Shown here piece after piece: positions 25,797 through 33,259 of a stretch of DNA of 64,000 nucleotides. The position numbers were made by a program, and so were the translations under genes. The notes below the pieces were generated by a model. That model was given only the letters and a program-made list of their open reading frames with translations. It made no database searches and had not been told where the DNA came from. Origin of the DNA: an uncultured Acidimicrobiales bacterium (GTDB taxonomy: Bacteria; Actinomycetota; Acidimicrobiia; Acidimicrobiales; SZUA-35). The stretch lies in assembly GCA_937922785.1 (NCBI GenBank), contig CALAJQ010000004.1, positions 1 through 64,000 on the forward strand, in the 5' to 3' direction. Position 1 is the first letter of the stretch. Each line of letters opens with the position of its first letter.

Positions 25797-26880
25797 ACAC
25801 CTTCACCGGAATCCCGCCGTGACCGAATGACCAAACCGGCTTGAGACGGCGATCAATATTTTTCACAAGACGGGCGTCAGAAGCAACAACCGCTAGGTCC
25901 CAACCCGGACAGCGCTCTCGGGCAACGGATCCGAACTTTCGGTAAAGCGCAGTTAGGTCACCGTCACCCACACGTTTGCCGTAGGGAGTGTTTGTTGCGA
26001 TCAGCCCAGGGCCGTCGTGGCCCTTCAAGTGGGAGACGACCATAGGTGATAGCGACACGGCCTCGGCCACGCCGGCCCGTTGTGCGTTCGAAAGAGCAGA
26101 GGAGATAACCGCAGCGTCGCGGTCGCTCCCCTCGATGGTGACCGTGGCTTCTCTTAGCGAGGATCCAATCGATCCCTTTACTGAAGCCCACGTGCCAGGC
26201 TGGAAATCTGGCCACTGTTGAAATGCAAACTCACGATCGCCGCCCGGCGGCATGCCTTTGGCAATGAGAGCCGCTTCGATAGGAATCGTGCCGCTTCCAC
26301 AAAACGGGTCGAGCAGGTCGGTCTGGCCATTCCAGCCAGAGCCAAGCAGCATCGCTGCCGCCATCGTGGGGCGAAGTGGTGCAACACCAATCTCTTGACG
26401 CCAGGGCCGTCGCTGCAAGCCTTCACCTGTCGAATCGGCGCTGACTGTCACAATGTCTTGGACAACCCGAACCGTGAAACGCTGCACTGGCTGGGCGGGC
26501 TCCCCCTCACGTGCGGGCATTCCGGGAGGCCCGACAACCAAATGCAGCCGCTGCGCGATTGCGTCCGTGTGGTAGAGCTTCGATGCTTTAGAGGTAACGC
26601 GGAACTCCGGTGCGTAGCCCTCGGGAACCCACTGCTTCCAATCAACCTCGCGGGCCCTCTCTTCAAGATGAGCAAAGTCAGTTGCCCGGAACTTGGCCAT
26701 CCGGACCACCACCCGAGTAGCGGTTCTAAGCCATACGTTGGCAGCGTAAAGCTCTCGATGATTTGCCTTAAATCCAACAACACCCGCGGCGCCTGCTTTA
26801 GGCTTCAGCTTCAACGCCTTCAGCTCTTCGGTCAGAATTTCTTCTAGCCCTGGGGTACATACTGCGGCTGCTTCAAACAC
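25714..26880 (-). CDS. THUMP-domain RNA guanine-N2 methyltransferase-like protein
   Basis: The 388-residue protein has an N-terminal THUMP/ferredoxin-like RNA-binding part (about 1-150) and a C-terminal Rossmann methyltransferase. The SAM-binding loop is DLLDPFCGSGTIPIEAAL and the catalytic loop IATNTPYGKRVG. The order matches RlmL-N/Trm14-type enzymes that make m2G in rRNA or tRNA. The catalytic tetrapeptide is usually NPPY; here it is NTPY, a change at the second position. GTG start. The 3' end overlaps the convergent META lipoprotein gene by 83 bp. Confidence 0.85.
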   Translation of the reverse strand: MFEAAAVCTPGLEEILTEELKALKLKPKAGAAGVVGFKANHRELYAANVWLRTATRVVVRMAKFRATDFAHLEERAREVDWKQWVPEGYAPEFRVTSKASKLYHTDAIAQRLHLVVGPPGMPAREGEPAQPVQRFTVRVVQDIVTVSADSTGEGLQRRPWRQEIGVAPLRPTMAAAMLLGSGWNGQTDLLDPFCGSGTIPIEAALIAKGMPPGGDREFAFQQWPDFQPGTWASVKGSIGSSLREATVTIEGSDRDAAVISSALSNAQRAGVAEAVSLSPMVVSHLKGHDGPGLIATNTPYGKRVGDGDLTALYRKFGSVARERCPGWDLAVVASDARLVKNIDRRLKPVWSFGHGGIPVKVFKRSGRTPEGDSGSDQRTQDENQTDES

Positions 26881-26898
26881 TTTCTCTACCGTAGGTCT

Positions 26899-26985
26899 CT
26901 ATCCACAGGTTTATGCCAGTTGCTGTGGACAGCGTGAGGATTTCGCTGAAAAACCTGAGGACAAGCCACATTTAGCAGTGGATAG
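26899..26985. promoter_or_regulatory. cluster of four DnaA-box-like 9-mers
   Basis: CTATCCACA (26899-26907), TGTGGACAG (26924-26932, reverse), TGAGGACAA (26956-26964, reverse) and AGTGGATAG (26977-26985, reverse) each differ by one or two bases from TTATCCACA or TTGTCCACA. They fall within 87 bp just upstream of the methylase gene. No dnaA, dnaN or gyr gene is near, so a chromosomal origin is doubtful. Confidence 0.3.
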
Positions 26986-27023
26986 CTTGGGGATTGCGAG
27001 ATTGCGCTTGCAGGCGGCTAATC

Positions 27024-27448
27024 GTGCGGGCAAGATGCTCTCAGCCGGTTGGAAGAACCGAACAGCGAAGTCACAAACGCAAAAGCGAAGGAACGGGCGA
27101 CCGATCCAGAACTGGAGCCGGTGGCGGAGAAGTTCGCAGACAACAACAGGTCAGGTAAGAGAAATACCAATGGTCCACAAACTTGATCGGGAGTGGGCCC
27201 CATCAGTCACCACGGGGCTTCGGTCCTAGCTGGCCGATGGTAGAGCGACAACTAATGGCACTAGCCGGCGGGACTCAGATCGTGAACGGGGCAACCCAGA
27301 CGCAGAACGTGTAACGACGGATAGCTCCAGAAGTAGAAACTCAAAAAGCACACTGCCCAACAGACGCAAGTCTGAAGGGCAGTGGAAACATTCGATGAGA
27401 ACAGTACTGCTGCTCAATTCGCATGTGGTGGATCTCGAAACCGCCTCT
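27024..27448 (+). ncRNA. candidate large structured RNA, possibly a 5' group II intron remnant
   Basis: No convincing reading frame exists here, but stable RNA folding is evident on the plus strand. There is a GGGC-UUCG-GUCC hairpin (27215-27226), GGG-GCAA-CCC (27288-27297) and a two-part hairpin: outer CACTGCCC/GGGCAGTG (27351-27358, 27377-27384), symmetric AA/AA internal loop, inner CAGAC-GCAA-GTCTG (27361-27374). UUCG and GNRA tetraloops occur only in this strand sense. The block begins GTGCG (27024), matching the GUGYG 5' end of group II introns, and the purine-rich stretch CGAACAGCGAAG resembles intron domain I. No reverse transcriptase and no domain V/VI are visible, so if it is an intron it is a 5' fragment. 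Another structured RNA class remains possible. Confidence 0.45.
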
Positions 27449-27505
27449 AGACACCCCCGGAAGCCAAGGCGCAAGCCAAAGCAACCGAGGGTGTCTTACT
27501 TTTTT
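27449..27505 (+). terminator. strong intrinsic terminator closing the candidate RNA
   Basis: AGACACCCcCGG (27449-27460) pairs with CCGaGGGTGTCT (27485-27496) with one mismatch, followed by TAC and six T residues (27500-27505). The loop holds a further GGC-GCAA-GCC hairpin (27468-27477). This is the clearest Rho-independent terminator in the window and implies a plus-strand transcript ending here, although no coding gene precedes it. Confidence 0.75.
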
Positions 27506-27508
27506 GGC

Positions 27509-27800
27509 CGTCTTTGCCGTCTTTGCCGTTCCCCGGGCACGGAGCCCGCCCTGCTCCGGCCTTGCGGTCGGGACGCGCCTTGCCCCGGCCTTGCGGTCGG
27601 GACGCGCCTTGCCCTCTTTGCCGTTCCCCGGGCACGGAGCCCGCCCTGCTCCGGCCTGCGGTCGGGACGCGCCTTGCCCCGGCCTTGCGGTCGGGACGCG
27701 CCCTGCTCTCTTTGCCGTTCCCCGGGGCACGGAGCCCGCCTTCCTCCGGCCTTGCGGTCGGGACGCGGCTTGCTATCGATTCTGCGGTCGGGACGCGCCC
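27509..27800. repeat. GC-rich minisatellite with higher-order repeat
   Basis: The core CTTGCGGTCGGGACGCGCC occurs six times (starting near 27561, 27590, 27656, 27684, 27751 and 27781, some with one or two changes). Spacing alternates between about 29 and about 66 bp, giving a 95-bp higher-order unit present about three times. Each large unit also carries CGGGC-ACGGA-GCCCG, a small hairpin, and CTTTGCCGTTCCCC. All six reading frames are open across it, which reflects composition, not coding. It sits between the terminator and the quinone reductase gene. Confidence 0.92.
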
Positions 27801-27865
27801 GGCTCACGGCTGCTTCAGTTTTCTTGTTTTTATGGCTTGGGGGTTGTTGGTAATAGGCTCGACTT

Positions 27866-28834
27866 ATGCGTGCGATTGAGTTTTCTTCCAATGGTGGCCC
27901 TGAGGTATTGGAACTTGTTGAGGTTCCCGAACCTACTGCGGGGCCCGGCCAAGCGGTGGTTCACATTGACAGCGCCGGGCTGAACTTCATTGACACCTAT
28001 CACCGGTCCGGCCTCTATGACGTCACTCTGCCGATGCGTCCCGGCGTTGAGGGCTCGGGCATTGTTGCCGCCATCGGTGATGACGTTACCGAAGTGGCGG
28101 TAGGCGATCGGGTGGCTTGGGCCGGCCCCGGCGGCTCTTACGCCGAACAAGCTGCGGTATCGGCAGACCAGCTGGTGCGCGTGCCCGATGCGGTCAGTCT
28201 CGATGCAGCGGCTGCAGTCATGCTTCAGGGAATGACAGCTCACTACCTCGCTCTAGACACCCACCCGCTAGCACCCGGCGACAAGTGCCTCATCCATGCT
28301 GGCGCCGGCGGTGTTGGATTGTTGTTGACCCAAATCGCCAAGCTTCAGGGCGCCGAGGTGTTTACCACCGTTGGCTCAGCAGCGAAGGTTGAACTGTCAC
28401 GAGCCGCCGGTTCTGACCACGTGATCAACTACAACGAACAGAACTTTGCCGACGTCGTTGCCGAGGTTGGTGGCCCAAACTCACTCGCTGTGGTCTATGA
28501 CGGAGTTGGGGCGTCGGTCTTCGATGACAGCCTCTCCCTACTGAGAAAACGCGGTGTCATGGCCACATTCGGCAATGCGTCCGGTCCGGTCCCACCCGTT
28601 AGTCCCCTAGCTCTTTCAGCCGGAGGTTCATTGTTTCTTACAAGGCCGACCTTGTTTGACTACATCGCCACTCGTCCGGAGCTGCTCAAGCGAGCGGCCG
28701 ACCTCTTTGGGTGGATGGCCACCGACAAGCTCGATGTAACAATTTCTCACCGCATTCCACTAGCCGAAGCAGCCGAGGCGCACCAGATGCTTGAGGGTCG
28801 TTTGACCCATGGGAAAGTCCTTCTACAACCATAA
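27866..28834 (+). CDS. NADPH:quinone reductase, zinc-free MDR family
   Basis: This is a 322-residue QorA-type enzyme. The N-terminus MRAIEFSSNGGPEVLELVEV and SAGLNFIDTYHRSGLY replace the zinc-site residues of alcohol dehydrogenases. The cofactor loop is LIHAGAGGVGLLLTQIAK. Family members reduce quinones with NADPH by one electron or act as enal/enone reductases. ATG start. The gene begins about 65 bp after the minisatellite, so its promoter must lie in or next to that GC-rich repeat. It is followed by a hydrolase-like gene in the same direction. Confidence 0.92.
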   Translation: MRAIEFSSNGGPEVLELVEVPEPTAGPGQAVVHIDSAGLNFIDTYHRSGLYDVTLPMRPGVEGSGIVAAIGDDVTEVAVGDRVAWAGPGGSYAEQAAVSADQLVRVPDAVSLDAAAAVMLQGMTAHYLALDTHPLAPGDKCLIHAGAGGVGLLLTQIAKLQGAEVFTTVGSAAKVELSRAAGSDHVINYNEQNFADVVAEVGGPNSLAVVYDGVGASVFDDSLSLLRKRGVMATFGNASGPVPPVSPLALSAGGSLFLTRPTLFDYIATRPELLKRAADLFGWMATDKLDVTISHRIPLAEAAEAHQMLEGRLTHGKVLLQP

Positions 28835-28918
28835 ACAGTGGCCTCCGTCACAACTAAACCACTTAAAGTGAGCAAAATGCCCCTGTGAGTAGGATTCAGT
28901 CTGTTCCATACTTGGTAG

Positions 28919-29584
28919 GTGAGTGAAACCTGCCGCCTTCTCCTTATCCACGACGTCTGTTTGGACCACAAGATGTGGGATCCTCAGATGGCAGCCCTTG
29001 AGGCCGTCGCCGAAGTAGTCCGTTATGACCTAATTGGTCATGGCTCCACTCCTCCGCTAAATCGACCGCTTCACATCGACGATTTTGTGCGCCAAGCTCG
29101 TCGAGAAATGGCAATGGCGAAGATGGAATCGGCAATTGTTGTTGGTGTAGGCCTAGGTGGACTGATCGCTGAGGCTCTGGCAGTCAACTACCCAACCCAG
29201 GTCGAGGCGCTTGGCCTACTAAGCACGCCTTTCAAGCGAACTGACACCCAAACCAACAAGCTCCTTGACACCATCATGGCATCAGAGATTGATCCTCTCG
29301 ATGAAGAGGCGACAGGGAACGAGCTGACTCCCTACGTGTTGCCGTACCGAATCTTCGCCACCCATGACGCCCACTTCGTTGATGAGCTTAAGAACATCGA
29401 GTGTCCGGTAATGGTTGCGACTGGTTCCCTCGATACTGATGCACGGCCCGCCAGCACTAAGAAGCTCGCACGCGCAGTTGGCGCCGACCCGCTTCACATA
29501 ATCGAGGGCGAAGGTCCATTGTCTGATGTGACCGACGATGAAGCCGTGACCAAGATCATCTTGGACTTCGTTAACTCGATCTGA
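28919..29584 (+). CDS. alpha/beta-hydrolase-like protein lacking the nucleophile serine
   Basis: The 221-residue protein has the hydrolase order: LLLIHDVCLDHKMW, then RYDLIGHGST, then the elbow VVGVGLGGLIAEAL. The nucleophile position is Gly78 where Ser is expected, and the oxyanion region lacks the usual HG(x)G. It is therefore probably not a serine hydrolase. The similarity to 3-oxoadipate enol-lactonase-like proteins is general. The start is GTG at 28919. It is the second such Ser-to-Gly protein in the window. Confidence 0.75.
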   Translation: MSETCRLLLIHDVCLDHKMWDPQMAALEAVAEVVRYDLIGHGSTPPLNRPLHIDDFVRQARREMAMAKMESAIVVGVGLGGLIAEALAVNYPTQVEALGLLSTPFKRTDTQTNKLLDTIMASEIDPLDEEATGNELTPYVLPYRIFATHDAHFVDELKNIECPVMVATGSLDTDARPASTKKLARAVGADPLHIIEGEGPLSDVTDDEAVTKIILDFVNSI

Positions 29585-29596
29585 ACACAAGAACGA

Positions 29597-30166
29597 TTAA
29601 GACAAGAACTCTGCCATGGCGTCAAACAACGCGCCGGTGAGATAGACGCCGTAAGAGCGGTCGAACACGATTAGGAACGACAGCAGAGTTTCGCTGCCGC
29701 CTGCTTCTGCGATGTCGTCGCGAATCAGATCACACACAACACCAGCGACCTTGGCGGTTACAACAGCAGCGGGGGGAAACATCTCGTCGCCGAGATCAAT
29801 TGAACAAAGCTTCTCCAGCGTGCCAGCCGATTGGGCGCCGACGATTCGAATCATCGCCCGCCCGTGGGTGTAGTCCACGACCGCTACGTGCCCATCTGGC
29901 GAGAGACCAGACATGACCTCTGACACTGCGGTGCTGCGGCCGATCAACAGCCATTCGCTAGGCCGAACTCCAGCCGCTAGGACATCAGCGTTGTAGCGTC
30001 TGCTCCGGCCGAAAGGTGCCGCGATCTCACCAACCACTGCGGCCTCAGCGTCTGCCTTAATCAACACCTTTGATTGGCCTGATACGTCGAGCAGCCAAAC
30101 CTTCGTTGCGTCAGGTGGCTTAGGCAGAATCGGAACCGAAGAGCGAAACGTCGGGGTATCAGCCAC
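29597..30166 (-). CDS. soxG: sarcosine oxidase gamma subunit
   Basis: This is the small structural subunit of heterotetrameric sarcosine oxidase, 189 residues. It has the GcvT-like fold of the family, visible in EWLLIGRSTAVSEVM and VAVVDYTHGRAMIRIVG, with a C-terminal SYGVYLTGALFDAMAEFL. The start is the GTG at 30166, which overlaps the soxA stop by 8 bp (GTGGCTGA); the in-frame extension to 30307 reads soxA sequence in another frame and is not protein-like. Last gene of the operon. Confidence 0.88.
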   Translation of the reverse strand: MADTPTFRSSVPILPKPPDATKVWLLDVSGQSKVLIKADAEAAVVGEIAAPFGRSRRYNADVLAAGVRPSEWLLIGRSTAVSEVMSGLSPDGHVAVVDYTHGRAMIRIVGAQSAGTLEKLCSIDLGDEMFPPAAVVTAKVAGVVCDLIRDDIAEAGGSETLLSFLIVFDRSYGVYLTGALFDAMAEFLS

Positions 30167-32990
30167 GAAGCAGCCTTCCGTGGGGGTCAAAGAGACAGAG
30201 GTTCTCCATGACAGTCGCCTCGACTCGTTCCGAATTCGGACCAACCACCACCACTTCCGCGCCAGGTATGGCAAGTTCGTTGTCAACCTGGCCAAGACAG
30301 ATCGCACGGTCCAATGTTGGTGAAAACCGCGAAGATGTGATTCGGCCGACGATTCGCGAAGTTAACGGGTCGATCAGCTGTGAGGCTTCGGGCGGAACGT
30401 GAGTTGGTTCATTGGGGACCAGCGCCACAAGGCGGGGACCTTTGTACGGCCCGCTCGCCAGCTCGTGTCGACCAACAAAGTCATCCTTTTCCAGATGGAT
30501 AAGTTTGTCTAGACCGAGGGCGTGAGCCTGAGTTAACGCGTCGGTGTCCTGCCCCACAATGAAGTGGCCTTTTTCGAGCCGCATGATGCGCTGGGCCTCG
30601 AGCCCGAACGGCACGATGCCCCACTGCTCCCCTGCCTCCATGAGGCTCTCCCAAACGTGCAGGCCAAAGCCTGAAGGAACGTGAACTTCATAGCTCAGCT
30701 CGCCAGTGAAACCGATGCGCCAAATGATGCAATTTCCAACACCGGCTACGCGCCCAGTACGCACCTTCATGAATCCGAACGCTTCGTTGGACAAGTCGAT
30801 GCCTTCGACCAATGAGCTAAGCAGCTGGCGACTCCGTTGGCCGGCGACGTTGATGCTGGTGTAGGCGGTCGTCACTGGTGTTACGTGAACACGCCATTTC
30901 GGTCGCTCGGTCTGGAGCCAGTTTTCAATCCAGCTCAGGATTCGGGCCGCCCCCGAACTGGTAGTGGTCATCAGGAAGCGCTGGGCGCCAAGTCGAGCAG
31001 TTACCCCGTCATCGAGTACAACGCCATCGTCAGAACACATGATTCCGTAACGGACCGACCCCACCGCCAAGTTGTCCCATGAGTTTGTGTAAAGGAGGTT
31101 CAGCAACTTGACCACGTCGGGGCCGTGCAGCTCGATCTTGCCCAGGGGCGTCACATCAATGACGCCCACACCCGTTCTCACGTGCCGAACCTCCGCCAGC
31201 GGGTCACCATAGTGATCAGGCCTGATCCACTGCCCAGCAAGAATTGGCTTTGCGCCGTTGTCCTCGTGCCAACGTTGAATGGATGAGGTGCGAACTGGCT
31301 CGTGAACACGGCCGGCGAGACCGCCCAGAGTCGTGGGAGCATACGGGGCACGCCAAACCGTTGTACCAACGTCAGCGATCGACTCGCCGCGCGCCTCGGC
31401 CAGGACCGCAACCATGTTGATAGTCTCCAGCTTTCCTTGCTCCGGACCCATCGTTGCTGTTGTAAAGCGCTTCAAAAGCTCAATCGAGTCGAACCCCTCC
31501 TCTGCTGAAGCAATGAGATCCGACGATGTGACATCTTCTGAAAAGTCGACGAACCCATGAGTGTCAGAGCGAAAGAGTTCGGGGTGACTGTTGCGCCCCA
31601 AAGAGGTTCTTGAGTCACTCGGCCATTGAGGCTCCACGCCATCGACCCAGCCCACACGGGCTGTGTGCAATTTGAACCTGAACTTGATGGCTTCGGAACG
31701 CTTGGCGGCCAAACGGCCGGTGGCGACGCTGTGTTCGATTATCTGTTCGACTCTGCCGTCGCCAGCTAAGGCTCCTGCCACTAGGACATTGTCAGGAAGT
31801 GAAGTTGGGAAGAATCGGGCAGCAGCAGGATCATACGTAGGACGGTCACCAGCCATGTTCAGCAACGACGTCGGTGCTGTCCACCCGGTCGAAACTACAC
31901 ATAGGTCGGCCTTGATCTTGGAGCCATTACGAAGAACAACTTCGGACACTCCACCCGATCCGCCGTTGACCTCACTTATGGCATGGCCTTGCCTGGCGTC
32001 GGCAACTGTCACGTCCACGCCGATTCGTCGCAGATCCTTCACCGTTTCGTCGCCGTGAGCGTTGGCGGTCATCACCACGGCCTTCTCGCCCGGTTTAACG
32101 CCGAAGAGATTGACCATCCGGCGAACTGCGGTTCCCAGCATCACTCCGGGAATGTCGTTGCCTTCGAATACGAATGGCCTCTCGATCAGCCCTGGGGCCA
32201 CGATCAGCACTTTTGCCCGGGCCTTGATCAGGCGCTCGGCAGCTCGTGGATGGCTGCGTTGGACAATTGAAATCCAGTTGTCGTCGAAACGCCCGGTGAC
32301 CGTTGAGTCCAACAAGATTTCAATGTTGGGATTTCCCTCAGCAGTTTCGCGAAGCTCGTCCAAGAGCTTCAGGTCTTCGGCGCTACCCCAACGAAGAGAG
32401 CCACCCAAGTTATGTTCGTGTTCCACCAACATAACGGTCGAACCGGCAGCGGCTGCGGCGACGGCCGATGAGATGCCGGCAAGCCCACCACCGGCCACAA
32501 CGACGTCGGGGTGAGCAAAGCGCTTGTCAAAATAGCCTGCGGGTGCTTCAAGATCGACCTCACCTCCAGGCGCAAAGCCAGACAGAACTTTCTCAAAAGC
32601 TGGCCAAAGCGGTCCGGTAAAGGTCTTGTAGTAGAAGCCCGGTGTTAGAACCTTCGACAGCTTGGAGTTGATTGCCTTGAAATCGTGATCAAGCGACGGC
32701 CACGCGTTCTGAGGTTCGACGTCCATTCCCTCCACGACAAGTCGGTGACCGGCCCGGACGTTGGGCTCAGGTCCAAGCTGGACAAAAAGGTTTGGGTCCC
32801 AATAGTCACCAGTTAGAACTCCGCGAGCGTGGTGGTACTTCATGGATCGTGAGAACACTCGGACCCCACAGGCCACAAGGGCACTCGCAATGGTGTCACC
32901 CTCGAACCCAGCAAATGACTTGCCGTTCCAAGTGAATTGCACGGAAGCGTTCCGGTTGATCTCTTCTCCGGGTTGGGGCTCAATCCTCAC
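30159..32990 (-). CDS. soxA: sarcosine oxidase alpha subunit
   Basis: The catalytic scaffold of heterotetrameric sarcosine oxidase has 943 residues. The N-terminal 2Fe-2S-like domain without cluster cysteines (FAGFEGDTIASALVACGVRV) is followed by a dinucleotide-binding domain with VVAGGGLAGISSAVAAAAAG near residues 164-183. The last about 380 residues are a GcvT-like tetrahydrofolate domain (QWIRPDHYGDPLAEVRHVRT, LDVTPLGKIEL-type start). It oxidises sarcosine to glycine, passing the methyl carbon to tetrahydrofolate as 5,10-methylene-THF. GTG start, overlapping the soxD stop by 4 bp (GTGA). Confidence 0.95.
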   Translation of the reverse strand: MRIEPQPGEEINRNASVQFTWNGKSFAGFEGDTIASALVACGVRVFSRSMKYHHARGVLTGDYWDPNLFVQLGPEPNVRAGHRLVVEGMDVEPQNAWPSLDHDFKAINSKLSKVLTPGFYYKTFTGPLWPAFEKVLSGFAPGGEVDLEAPAGYFDKRFAHPDVVVAGGGLAGISSAVAAAAAGSTVMLVEHEHNLGGSLRWGSAEDLKLLDELRETAEGNPNIEILLDSTVTGRFDDNWISIVQRSHPRAAERLIKARAKVLIVAPGLIERPFVFEGNDIPGVMLGTAVRRMVNLFGVKPGEKAVVMTANAHGDETVKDLRRIGVDVTVADARQGHAISEVNGGSGGVSEVVLRNGSKIKADLCVVSTGWTAPTSLLNMAGDRPTYDPAAARFFPTSLPDNVLVAGALAGDGRVEQIIEHSVATGRLAAKRSEAIKFRFKLHTARVGWVDGVEPQWPSDSRTSLGRNSHPELFRSDTHGFVDFSEDVTSSDLIASAEEGFDSIELLKRFTTATMGPEQGKLETINMVAVLAEARGESIADVGTTVWRAPYAPTTLGGLAGRVHEPVRTSSIQRWHEDNGAKPILAGQWIRPDHYGDPLAEVRHVRTGVGVIDVTPLGKIELHGPDVVKLLNLLYTNSWDNLAVGSVRYGIMCSDDGVVLDDGVTARLGAQRFLMTTTSSGAARILSWIENWLQTERPKWRVHVTPVTTAYTSINVAGQRSRQLLSSLVEGIDLSNEAFGFMKVRTGRVAGVGNCIIWRIGFTGELSYEVHVPSGFGLHVWESLMEAGEQWGIVPFGLEAQRIMRLEKGHFIVGQDTDALTQAHALGLDKLIHLEKDDFVGRHELASGPYKGPRLVALVPNEPTHVPPEASQLIDPLTSRIVGRITSSRFSPTLDRAICLGQVDNELAIPGAEVVVVGPNSERVEATVMENLCLFDPHGRLLRG

Positions 32991-33259
32991 GGTTGACTTC
33001 CCGAGGAGTTCTTGCCTGGCAATGGCGAGTTACGAAACTGGTTGGTAACCGTGTTGCGCTGCAGGCGGAAGTATCGCCTGCACCCGGACACGCAGAACCA
33101 TGTCTCGTTCAACCAGCCAGCGGAGTTGTCACGCATGTACAAATAGCTGCGCCACTCTGAAGAGGTGGAGTCCGGCTCAGGCCGAGATGTTGTCTCACCC
33201 AAGTACTGAAAGTCTTCGTGGTTTCTTGGGCCGCAGTTTGGGCATGGAACTAACAGCAT
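32987..33259 (-). CDS. soxD: sarcosine oxidase delta subunit, Cys4-like zinc site
   Basis: The 90-residue zinc-binding subunit has the family pattern: CPNCGPRNHEDFQYLGE, then EWRSYLYMRDNSAGWLNETW, then CVSGCRRYF. In characterised delta subunits the zinc ligands are three Cys and one His. Here the His position is Cys56, giving Cys6, Cys9, Cys56 and Cys60. The start overlaps the soxB stop by one base (TAATG) and the stop overlaps the soxA start, showing tight coupling of the operon. Confidence 0.92.
   Translation of the reverse strand: MLLVPCPNCGPRNHEDFQYLGETTSRPEPDSTSSEWRSYLYMRDNSAGWLNETWFCVSGCRRYFRLQRNTVTNQFRNSPLPGKNSSGSQP

Noticed and set aside
26899-26985. Chromosomal replication origin
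   Set aside because: Boxes are imperfect and no dnaA, dnaN, recF or rpmH gene is near; kept only as a box cluster.
26978-27229. Possible small protein gene within the candidate structured RNA, including a Glu/Lys-rich third frame ending near 27186
   Set aside because: No ribosome site or recognisable family, and the same bases form tetraloop hairpins; RNA explains the region better.
27509-27800. CRISPR array
   Set aside because: Repeats alternate between two spacings and the intervening sequences are themselves repeated, so there are no unique spacers; no cas genes nearby.
27395-27983. Several open frames of 120-190 codons on both strands across 27.4-27.9 kb
   Set aside because: All six frames are open because the GC-rich repeat lacks stop triplets; the predicted peptides are repeats of the minisatellite with no start support.
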